Shown one piece after another: positions 31,018-36,680 of a stretch of 36,680 bases of DNA. The DNA lies in the NCBI GenBank assembly GCA_900540235.1, contig UQEY01000019.1, positions 1-36,680 on the forward strand, in the 5' to 3' direction. Position 1 is the first letter of the stretch. Every line of letters starts with the position of its first letter. Made by a program: the position numbers and the translations under genes. Under the pieces are notes generated by a model. That model did not search any database. It had not been told where the DNA came from and saw nothing but the letters and a program-made list of their open reading frames with translations. Source of the stretch: an uncultured Eubacteriales bacterium. Its GTDB lineage: Bacteria; Bacillota; Clostridia; Oscillospirales; Acutalibacteraceae.

Positions 31018-31602
31018 TCAATAGTTGCGAATAAGTGCCTTAACTTTGCCTGCTATTGCACATTCTTCTACAATAATCGGCTCGAATTTATCATTTTCGG
31101 GTTGAAGCCTAAAATGACCGTCCTCTTTAAAAAATCGCTTAACAGTCGCTTCTTCGCCGACAAGCGCAACGACAATATCCCCGTTGTCAGCAGTCGGACA
31201 CTGTTCAACGATAACAATATCACCGTCAAGTATGCCTGCGTTAATCATCGATTCGCCCTTAACTTTAAGTGCAAAAAGATTGTTACCGCTGACGCCAGAA
31301 ACTGGAATATAGTCCTCAATCATTTGAGTTGCAAGAATAGGCATACCGGCAGTAACCGTACCCACAAGCGGAACGCTGACAGCAGACTTCATATTAGCAA
31401 TACGAACAGTCCTTTTTAAATTTGCGTCACGAACGATATAACCCGCATCCTCAAGAATGTTAAGATTATATTGCACACTTGAAGTTGAGCGTAAGCCCAC
31501 AGCCTCGCCTATTTCCCTAACTGACGGAGCAATTCCCGTTTCATCAAGCCTTCCTTTAATAAAATTGAATATTTCCTGTTGCCTTTTACTTATTTTTTCC
31601 AT
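31018..31602 (-). CDS. lexA: LexA SOS repressor
   Basis: LexA represses DNA-damage genes and cuts itself when RecA is activated. The 194-residue protein has a winged helix (1-65, with SVREIGEAVGLRSTSSVQYN) and a peptidase domain with the Ala85-Gly86 cleavage site in TVTAGMP, Ser118 in KGESMINAGI and Lys155 in EATVKRF. All catalytic residues are present. Its promoter overlaps a LexA-like half-palindrome, as expected for autoregulation. It is monocistronic. Confidence 0.96.
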   Translation of the reverse strand: MEKISKRQQEIFNFIKGRLDETGIAPSVREIGEAVGLRSTSSVQYNLNILEDAGYIVRDANLKRTVRIANMKSAVSVPLVGTVTAGMPILATQMIEDYIPVSGVSGNNLFALKVKGESMINAGILDGDIVIVEQCPTADNGDIVVALVGEEATVKRFFKEDGHFRLQPENDKFEPIIVEECAIAGKVKALIRNY

Positions 31603-31635
31603 AGTAAAAACCTCATTTTAAATAAAACAAATTTT

Positions 31636-31657
31636 TAGGGGTGAATATTATTTACCC
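31636..31657 (-). repeat. Palindromic repeat copy 13 (degenerate)
   Basis: TAGGGGTGAAT-ATT-ATTTACCC has a TAGGGG flank and one stem mismatch. It lies within the lexA leader, between its promoter and start codon. Confidence 0.65.
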
Positions 31658-31672
31658 GTTCCGGTTAATAAT

Positions 31673-31712
31673 ATAATATCAAACCGGTCAAATTAAGTCA
31701 AACATTTGTGCA
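31673..31712 (-). promoter_or_regulatory. lexA promoter with LexA-like box
   Basis: On the minus strand TTGACT (31696-31701), a 17-nt spacer and TATTAT (31673-31678). The box GCAC-AAAT-GTTT (within 31699-31712) overlaps the -35 and shares ACAAATGTTTG with the promoter at 12451. In addition CCGGTT (31661-31666) and AACCGG (31682-31687) flank the -10 as an inverted repeat. Confidence 0.65.
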
Positions 31713-31789
31713 CACTTTTCAGCTTTTTATGCAAAAAAGTGTCATTTTTTGTCGAAAAATAATATTTTAAAAAAAGATTTAAAAAAGTG

Positions 31790-31818
31790 TTGACAAATCT
31801 TGATTTATACTGTATAAT
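31790..31818 (+). promoter_or_regulatory. Promoter of tRNA-Met-tRNA-Glu
   Basis: Perfect TTGACA (31790-31795), a 17-nt spacer and perfect TATAAT (31813-31818), 31 nt before the first tRNA. Confidence 0.88.
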
Positions 31819-31849
31819 CTCACTTGCACTTGAGACAGAGCTGCAATAT

Positions 31850-31926
31850 GGCTTTATAGCTCAGTTGGCTAGAGCATGCGGTTCATACCCGCAGTGTCAC
31901 TGGTTCGAATCCAGTTAAAGCCACCA
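31850..31926 (+). tRNA. tRNA-Met (CAT)
   Basis: The acceptor GGCTTTA / TAAAGCC, D arm GCTC-AGTTGGCTA-GAGC, anticodon stem TGCGG / CCGCA with loop TTCATAC, T arm ACTGG-TTCGAAT-CCAGT and encoded CCA all fit. The 5' end and D loop fit elongator Met rather than initiator; a lysidine-modified Ile tRNA with CAT is less likely but not excluded. Confidence 0.92.
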
Positions 31927-31928
31927 AC

Positions 31929-32003
31929 GGCCCGGTGGTCAAGCGGTTAAGACACCGCCCTTTCACGGCGGTAACACGGGTTCGATTCCCGTCCGGGTCA
32001 CCA
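31929..32003 (+). tRNA. tRNA-Glu (TTC)
   Basis: The acceptor GGCCCGG / CCGGGTC (one G-T pair), anticodon loop CTTTCAC with TTC, T arm CGGG-TTCGATT-CCCG and encoded CCA. It begins 2 nt after tRNA-Met, so both come from one transcript. Confidence 0.95.
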
Positions 32004-32007
32004 ACAG

Positions 32008-32033
32008 AAAGACACCTAAACGGTGTCTTTTTT
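32008..32033 (+). terminator. Terminator after tRNA-Glu
   Basis: GACACC-TAAAC-GGTGTC is followed by TTTTTT, 4 nt after the tRNA. tRNA-Arg therefore needs its own promoter. Confidence 0.9.
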
Positions 32034-32128
32034 GCTATAGGTGTTGCGACAATATGCAAAAATATGCTTTGCAAAACGTTTAAAAGCATAGGTTGTGCAT
32101 CAGTTAAAGTGCAAATAATTTAATATTC

Positions 32129-32205
32129 GTCTCAGTAGCTCAGTTGGATAGAGCGTTCGCCTCCTAAGCGAAAGGTCGGGGGTTCGACTCCCTTCTGGGA
32201 CGCCA
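32129..32205 (+). tRNA. tRNA-Arg (CCT)
   Basis: The acceptor GTCTCAG / CTGGGAC, D arm GCTC...GAGC, anticodon stem TTCGC / GCGAA with loop CTCCTAA (CCT, reads AGG), T arm GGGGG-TTCGACT-CCCTT and encoded CCA fit. No convincing promoter is visible in the 95 bp upstream. Confidence 0.94.
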
Positions 32206-32208
32206 ACA

Positions 32209-32240
32209 AAAACCTGTCATACATAAATGGCAGGTTTTTT
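32209..32240 (+). terminator. Terminator after tRNA-Arg
   Basis: AACCTGTCAT / ATGGCAGGTT with one T-G pair and a 6-nt loop, followed by TTTTGTTTT. Confidence 0.88.
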
Positions 32241-32334
32241 GTTTTATCCATCATTCAAAAATTCATTCCTTTGTAACATTTTCCAAAAAAGTGTTTTCCT
32301 CTTTATGCTCTTTGCACAAAAAATAACATTGGTG

Positions 32335-32397
32335 TTGACTTTAACGCTTTTAGGTGTTAAACTAAGAACATAAACTTTAACGCTTTTAGGCGCTAAA
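32335..32397 (+). promoter_or_regulatory. ABC transporter promoter with tandem operator-like repeats
   Basis: TTGACT (32335-32340), a 17-nt spacer and TAAACT (32358-32363). ACTTTAACGCTTTTAGG occurs twice, at 32338 and 32374, 36 bp apart, each continuing into an imperfect palindrome TTTAACGC-TTTTAG-GYGYTAAA. The first copy lies between -35 and -10 and the second covers the early transcript, as for a repressor with two sites. The regulator is not identified. Confidence 0.6.
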
Positions 32398-32431
32398 GTA
32401 ATCATTACAAAACAGAGAGGAAAAATATTTT

Positions 32432-33466
32432 ATGAACAAAGTAGTTAAAAAAGTGACTGCCGTAGCACTCAGCGCACTTATGATAGGCGCAGCATTCGCA
32501 GGCTGTTCACAAAACTCAGGCAAAGAAACAACAAAATCAAACGATGCCGCAACCGGCAAAACCTTTAACATCGGCATTTGTCAGCTCCTTCAGCACGAAG
32601 CACTTGGCAAGGCTACTAAAGGTTTTAAGGACAAGCTCAACGAACTTGCAAAAGCTGACGGCAACGAAATCAAGTTTGATTATCAAAACGCTTCTAACGA
32701 TTCGGCAAACTGCGCTACAATCGTTAACCAGTTTGTATCTGCAGGCGACGACCTTATTTTGGCTAACGCTACTCCTGCTCTCCAAGCAGCAGCTACAGCA
32801 ACAGCAGCAAGCAAAACTCCTGTTATCGGCACATCTGTAACCGACTTCGGTACTGCGCTTGATATTGAAATGGAGCCTACAGGCACAACCGGCATTAATG
32901 TTACAGGCACATCTGACCTTGCACCGCTTGCAGACCAGGCTCAGATGATTCTTGACCTTTTCCCTGACACAAAGAAAGTCGGCGCAATCTACTGTTCAGC
33001 CGAAGCTAACTCACAGTATCAGGTTGACGGTGTTAAGGCTGCACTTGAAAAGAAGGGCGTTGAATGTAACTTCTACTCATTCTCAGACTCAAACGATATC
33101 GCATCTGTTGCTAAAAAGGCAGCAAGCGAATCAGATGTAATTTACATTCCGACTGACAACACAGCAGCTTCAAACGGCGGTGTAATCGACGCAGCTTGCA
33201 CTGACGCAAATGTTCCTATCATTGCAGGCGAAGAGGGTATCTTTAAATCAACTAACGCAGTTGCTACTCTTTCAATTTCATTCTACGACATCGGTCAAAA
33301 AGCCGGTGAAATGGCTTACGAAATTCTTACAAAGGGTACAGACCCTGCAACAATGAATATTCAGCAGTCTAACGACCTTACTTATTACTACAATAAGGAT
33401 AAAGCTGATGAGTTCAAGGCTTCTGTTCCTGACAACTACCAGGCTTACGATATGAGCGCTGAATAA
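32432..33466 (+). CDS. ABC transporter substrate-binding lipoprotein (ABC_sub_bind family)
   Basis: The 344-residue protein has a lipoprotein signal (residues 1-24, AAFAG before Cys25) and a two-lobe periplasmic-binding fold: FNIGICQLLQHEALGKATKGF, ANATPALQAAATATAASKTPVIGTSVTDF, KKVGAIYCSAEANSQYQVDGVK and PIIAGEEGIFKS. This is the PF04392 family, which includes the TrpX binding proteins of Gram-positive tryptophan transporters; the substrate here is not shown by sequence. GAGAGGA precedes the ATG. The permease and ATPase genes follow, the former after a second promoter. Confidence 0.9.
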   Translation: MNKVVKKVTAVALSALMIGAAFAGCSQNSGKETTKSNDAATGKTFNIGICQLLQHEALGKATKGFKDKLNELAKADGNEIKFDYQNASNDSANCATIVNQFVSAGDDLILANATPALQAAATATAASKTPVIGTSVTDFGTALDIEMEPTGTTGINVTGTSDLAPLADQAQMILDLFPDTKKVGAIYCSAEANSQYQVDGVKAALEKKGVECNFYSFSDSNDIASVAKKAASESDVIYIPTDNTAASNGGVIDAACTDANVPIIAGEEGIFKSTNAVATLSISFYDIGQKAGEMAYEILTKGTDPATMNIQQSNDLTYYYNKDKADEFKASVPDNYQAYDMSAE

Positions 33467-33511
33467 AATCATCGGCGATGCTTTTAATGGCTGTTTATTC
33501 GTGATTTTATA

Positions 33512-33540
33512 TTGACTAATTTAGCAGTTTAAAGTATAAT
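33512..33540 (+). promoter_or_regulatory. Internal promoter before the permease gene
   Basis: TTGACT (33512-33517), a 17-nt spacer and TATAAT (33535-33540), in the 150-bp gap between binding protein and permease. It would let permease and ATPase be made without the binding protein. Confidence 0.7.
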
Positions 33541-33554
33541 AAGTTTAAATTAAT

Positions 33555-33587
33555 AAAGAGCAATAAGGTAAAATCTTGTTGCTCTTT
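33555..33587 (+). promoter_or_regulatory. Stable hairpin in the permease leader
   Basis: AAAGAGCAATAAG / CTTGTTGCTCTTT is a 13-bp stem with one T-G pair and a 7-nt loop, followed by AAACTACTTATTG with no T tract. It is not an ordinary terminator; it could stabilise or separate the two parts of the transcript. Confidence 0.6.
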
Positions 33588-33616
33588 AAACTACTTATTG
33601 AAAGGTAATTAAATTT

Positions 33617-34516
33617 ATGGGAGCTTTTATCAGTGCCATTCCCGGTGCAATAGGTCAGGGACTTATTTGGGGAATTATGGCAATCGGCGTTTACATCACT
33701 TTCAGAGTGCTTGACTTTGCCGATTTAACAGTTGACGGTACACTCGCAACAGGCGGTGCGGTGCTCGTCGTTGCTATGATTAACGGTGTAAATGTTTATG
33801 TTGCACTTGTTTTAGCATTTCTTGCCGGTTGCGTTGCGGGCCTTATTACCGGTCTTTTAAACACAGCCTTCGGTATTCCGCCTATACTTGCAGGTATTTT
33901 GACTCAGCTTGCGCTTTATTCGGTTAACCTTAGAATTCTCGGCAAATCTAACCAGGCGCTTTCACCTTACAAGTATAATCTTATTGCAAGTATGGCAAAT
34001 ATTACAAAAGCCATTGCGGTTGCGGCTATATTTGTTGTGGCTATTATTGCCGTTCTCTACTGGTTCTTTGACACGGAACTCGGTCATTCAATTCGTGCAA
34101 CGGGTTGCAACCAAAATATGTCAAGGGCAAACGGTATCAACATTAACTTTACAAAGATAGTAGCACTCGTGCTTTCAAACGGTCTTGTTGCACTTGCCGG
34201 CGGTCTTCTTTCACAGTATCAAGGCTTTGCAGATGTAAATATGGGCAGAGGTGCGATTGTTATCGGTCTTGCCGCTGTTATTATCGGTGAAGTTATTTTC
34301 GGCAAAATTTTCAAAAACTTTGCGCTCAGGCTTCTCGCAGTTGCCTTCGGCGGTATAATTTATTATATAGTTATGCAGTTTGTTATCAGTCTCGGTCTTA
34401 ACACTGATGACCTCAAACTTCTTTCTGCTGCTATTGTTGCCGTCTTCCTCGGTATTCCTTACCTTAAAAATCAATATGCTCAAAAGCATATTAAGCAAAA
34501 AGGAGGCAACAAATAA
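33617..34516 (+). CDS. ABC transporter permease (TrpY/BPD_transp_2-like)
   Basis: The 299-residue membrane protein has about 8-9 helices and begins with a long hydrophobic region, QGLIWGIMAIGVYITFRVLDFADLT. The motifs VDGTLATGGAV and GHSIRATGCNQNMSRANGIN (the ATPase contact loop, about 158-177) match permeases that pair with ABC_sub_bind proteins. Its stop and the ATPase start overlap by one base (TAATG), with AGGAGG inside the permease end. AAAGG lies 12 nt before the ATG. Confidence 0.9.
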   Translation: MGAFISAIPGAIGQGLIWGIMAIGVYITFRVLDFADLTVDGTLATGGAVLVVAMINGVNVYVALVLAFLAGCVAGLITGLLNTAFGIPPILAGILTQLALYSVNLRILGKSNQALSPYKYNLIASMANITKAIAVAAIFVVAIIAVLYWFFDTELGHSIRATGCNQNMSRANGININFTKIVALVLSNGLVALAGGLLSQYQGFADVNMGRGAIVIGLAAVIIGEVIFGKIFKNFALRLLAVAFGGIIYYIVMQFVISLGLNTDDLKLLSAAIVAVFLGIPYLKNQYAQKHIKQKGGNK

Positions 34517-35328
34517 TGCTTGAGATTAAAAATGTGTACAAAACATTTAACCCTAACACAATTAATGAAAAAAAGGCGCTTCGTGGCATTGATTTGGTGC
34601 TTAACGAGGGTGACTTTGTAACTGTTATCGGCGGCAACGGTGCAGGTAAATCGACTATGCTTAATATGATTGCCGGTGTTTACCCTGTTGACTGCGGTAC
34701 AATTAAAGTTGACGGAATCGATGTAACAAAACTTCCGGAACATAAGAGGGCAAAGTACATTGGCAGAGTTTTTCAGGACCCTATGAACGGTACTGCGGCT
34801 GATATGCAAATTCTTGAAAACCTTGCCCTTGCTAAGCGCAGAGGTCAGCACAGAGGGCTTGCGTTTGGCGTTACGAAAAAAGAGAAAGAAGAATATGTTG
34901 AAGTACTCAAAAGTCTTGATTTAGGTCTTGAAACAAGGCTTACATCAAAAGTAGGTCTTCTTTCCGGCGGTCAAAGGCAGGCTGTAACGCTTCTTATGGC
35001 TACGCTTAAAAAGCCAAAGATTCTATTGCTTGACGAGCATACGGCGGCTCTTGACCCAAAAACTGCGAAAAAAGTTCTTGACCTTACCGAAAAAATTGTT
35101 GCAAGGGATAACCTTACCACAATTATGATTACTCATAATATGAAAGACGCCATTAACATAGGCAACCGCCTCATTATGATGAACGAGGGCAAGATTATTT
35201 ATGATGTTGCAGGAGAAGAAAAGAAAAATCTTACAACGGCTGATTTGCTTGCCAAATTTAAGATTACTTCCGGCGGTGAAGATTTCGACAACGACCGTGT
35301 TCTTCTTTCAACTGAGGCAGACGAATAA
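34516..35328 (+). CDS. ABC transporter ATP-binding protein (TrpZ-like)
   Basis: The 270-residue protein has Walker A GGNGAGKST (about 39-47), Q-loop FQDPMNGT, signature LSGGQRQAV, Walker B ILLLDEHTAALDP and switch His in MITHNM. The DEHTAALDP form is typical of this transporter class. It completes a three-gene importer with the binding protein and permease. The C-terminal tail (about 235-270) is polar and acidic. Confidence 0.93.
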   Translation: MLEIKNVYKTFNPNTINEKKALRGIDLVLNEGDFVTVIGGNGAGKSTMLNMIAGVYPVDCGTIKVDGIDVTKLPEHKRAKYIGRVFQDPMNGTAADMQILENLALAKRRGQHRGLAFGVTKKEKEEYVEVLKSLDLGLETRLTSKVGLLSGGQRQAVTLLMATLKKPKILLLDEHTAALDPKTAKKVLDLTEKIVARDNLTTIMITHNMKDAINIGNRLIMMNEGKIIYDVAGEEKKNLTTADLLAKFKITSGGEDFDNDRVLLSTEADE

Positions 35329-35358
35329 TTTTTCATCATTCTAAATAGAAAGAATATC

Positions 35359-35388
35359 GTAAGGGCTAACATCGTTAGCCCTTTTTTA
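35359..35388 (+). terminator. Palindromic repeat copy 14 acting as ABC operon terminator
   Basis: CGTAAGGGCTAAC-ATC-GTTAGCCC is a perfect 8-bp stem with the repeat family flank, followed by TTTTTTAAT. It is the clearest case of a repeat copy placed as an intrinsic terminator. The next gene starts 17 nt later. Confidence 0.85.
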
Positions 35389-35404
35389 ATAAGGTGACAT
35401 CATA

Positions 35405-36436
35405 ATGGAAAAATCAGGATTGTATATTCATATCCCCTTTTGCAAATCAAAGTGCCCGTACTGCGATTTTTACAGTGTGAAATATAATGAAGAAGAAGCC
35501 GAAAAATATGCCAACGAGTTGATTAAAACTATGAAAAATTTCTCCGGCTCGTTTGACACGGTATATTTTGGCGGCGGCACTCCGTCAATACTTGAAAGCA
35601 GGCTTATCGGCAAGATTTTGAAAAATGCAAAAGAACATTTTGACATTGACAAAAACGCTGAAATAACGATTGAATGTAACCCGTCAAAAAACCTTGAAAA
35701 AGATTTTTGCGACTACGCTTCATTCGGCATTAACCGTGTCAGCCTCGGTATGCAAAGCGCAAGAAATGAGGAAAGGTTTGCGCTTGGCAGAAGTGCCGGG
35801 CAAAGCGAAGTTGCAAAAGCGGTAAACGATGCCAAAGCGGCAGGAATAACAAATATCAGCCTTGATGTTATGCTCGGCACACCTAAGCAAACGCTTGACA
35901 CTCTTGACGACACTTTTGATTTTATCGGCAAAATGGATGTTACACACATCAGCGCATATATGCTCAAAATCGAAGAAGGCACACGCTTTTACACGATGAA
36001 AGACAGGCTCGCCCTTCCCGATGAAGACACTGTTTGCGAAATGTATTTAAAAACGATTGAAAGCCTTAAAAAGCTCGGCTTTAATCAATACGAAATCAGC
36101 AATTTTTCAAAACCGTCATTTGAAAGCAGACATAACACAAAATATTGGAAACTTGTTCCCTACCTCGGTTTAGGCAAGAGTGCACACTCATTTTGGGGTG
36201 GCAAAAGGTTTTATTATGATACTGATTTTAATCTTCAAAACGAGGGTGAGGTTGACCTTGACGAAGAAAAAATTATGCTCGGTTTAAGGCTGAACTGCGG
36301 AGTTGACAAGCGTTTGATTAAAGGCGATTATTCTCGTTTTGTAAAAATGGGGCTTATGAAAGAAATCGGAAACAATATTGCGCTTACGCCAAACGGGATG
36401 CTCGTTTCAAATGTAATAATCAGTGAACTTTTGTAA
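35405..36436 (+). CDS. hemW: HemW, radical SAM heme chaperone
   Basis: HemW proteins, long called oxygen-independent coproporphyrinogen oxidase-like, bind heme and an Fe-S cluster and supply heme to respiratory proteins. The 343-residue protein has the cluster motif IPFCKSKCPYCDF (Cys13, 17, 20) with Phe where HemN has a fourth Cys, and FGGGTPS, SLGMQS, LDVMLGTPKQT and NQYEISNFSKP. The absence of HemN-specific N-terminal residues also favours HemW. It is somewhat shorter than the E. coli protein (378). No other heme gene is nearby. Confidence 0.92.
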   Translation: MEKSGLYIHIPFCKSKCPYCDFYSVKYNEEEAEKYANELIKTMKNFSGSFDTVYFGGGTPSILESRLIGKILKNAKEHFDIDKNAEITIECNPSKNLEKDFCDYASFGINRVSLGMQSARNEERFALGRSAGQSEVAKAVNDAKAAGITNISLDVMLGTPKQTLDTLDDTFDFIGKMDVTHISAYMLKIEEGTRFYTMKDRLALPDEDTVCEMYLKTIESLKKLGFNQYEISNFSKPSFESRHNTKYWKLVPYLGLGKSAHSFWGGKRFYYDTDFNLQNEGEVDLDEEKIMLGLRLNCGVDKRLIKGDYSRFVKMGLMKEIGNNIALTPNGMLVSNVIISELL

Positions 36437-36456
36437 ATAATAAACTCGGTGAGTTT

Positions 36457-36639
36457 ATGAAAAAAGATTACAAAAAGAAATATCAGCTAAATAAAAATAC
36501 AGATTTGACAGGTAAATATTTAACTTCTATCACGAACCCGACTGTTCAACCCGACGACAGAACGGAAATGGGCGTACCGATTCCAAGCGAACAGAATGTT
36601 GAGTATTCAAAGGAATATGAGGAAGAAAATAAATTATAA
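36457..36639 (+). CDS. Small 60-residue hydrophilic protein, unknown function
   Basis: MKKDYKKKYQLNKNTDLTG begins a basic, then acidic, highly polar chain ending EYEEENKL. GGTGAG lies 4 nt before the ATG. It lies 20 nt after hemW, likely in its transcript. The last three codons and the stop fall inside the terminal inverted repeat, so the C-terminus may be altered by that element. Confidence 0.55.
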   Translation: MKKDYKKKYQLNKNTDLTGKYLTSITNPTVQPDDRTEMGVPIPSEQNVEYSKEYEEENKL

Positions 36640-36680
36640 TTTAGCATAACATAGGTTTCTCTCCTATCGACGGCGAAGCC
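36629..36680. repeat. Right terminal inverted repeat
   Basis: This is the reverse complement of 15-66 with one mismatch. It contains the perfect palindrome AAATTATAATTT and the last codons of the 60-residue protein. The window ends exactly within the repeat, which suggests an assembly break at a multi-copy sequence. Confidence 0.85.

Noticed and set aside
31883..32089. Minus-strand frame of 68 codons ending GFEPVTLRV
   Set aside because: It is the antisense of tRNA-Met and tRNA-Glu, a frequent false protein prediction; the tRNA structures are complete.
33555..33587. Intrinsic terminator before the permease gene
   Set aside because: The stem is strong but is followed by AAACTACTTATTG rather than a T tract.
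1..36680. CRISPR array
   Set aside because: The repeated palindromes are dispersed over 30 kb, vary in arms and have no regular spacers; no cas gene is present.

Overview
The window is a 36.7 kb piece of a low-GC Firmicutes chromosome, most likely a gut Clostridia of the Oscillospiraceae/Ruminococcaceae type. This rests on AT-rich intergenic DNA, many near-consensus sigma-A promoters with 17-nt spacers, strong AGGAGG-type ribosome binding sites, Gram-positive genes (LCP and CDP-glycerol glycerophosphotransferase families, HPr with His15/Ser46, FakB/DegV, Firmicutes-type LexA), and a giant secreted protein with FIVAR-like and InlB-B-like modules. Genus cannot be fixed from the sequence alone. 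The content is mostly core chromosome, and no transposase, integrase, CRISPR array or prophage was found.

Layout. (1) 1-5.4 kb: a terminal repeat, a terminator, a 50-residue peptide gene and, upstream of it in the same unit, a ~1638-residue secreted protein with a consensus promoter. (2) 5.7-10.8 kb, minus strand: a tightly overlapped operon of FlK-like thioesterase, HAD-Nudix fusion, cysteine desulfurase, thiI and a sortase-like membrane protein without the catalytic His. (3) 10.8-13.1 kb: a DUF1624-like membrane protein, a small two-gene unit (68-aa protein plus sigma-region-4-like HTH) behind a promoter with a LexA-like box, and a candidate small RNA. (4) 13.1-15.8 kb: argG-argH behind two ARG boxes. 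(5) 15.9-19.6 kb: an LCP protein divergent from rnpB, then an iolJ-iolC pair. (6) 19.7-23.3 kb: a teichoic-acid-type transferase, a PHP phosphoesterase and a GH27 alpha-galactosidase. (7) 23.3-25.4 kb: a structured intergenic region, rimM-trmD and ptsH. (8) 25.4-31.6 kb, minus strand: birA with a BirA-type operator over its own start, degV, a membrane-anchored unknown with a HAD protein, a Mrp/NBP35 ATPase with dCMP deaminase, and lexA. (9) 31.8-32.2 kb: tRNA-Met, tRNA-Glu and tRNA-Arg. (10) 32.3-36.7 kb: an ABC_sub_bind-type transporter, hemW, a 60-aa protein and the second terminal repeat.

The clearest structure beyond the genes is a family of about 14 short palindromic repeats in intergenic gaps. 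They share a CCCCTAC/GTAGGGG flank, while the arm sequences vary between copies and stay complementary. Some occur as inverted pairs, and several sit where a terminator is needed. Other items of interest are the 52-bp inverted repeat at the two window ends, the degenerate sortase, the HAD-Nudix fusion, the LexA-like box shared by lexA and the HTH unit, and two intergenic regions with structured RNA.
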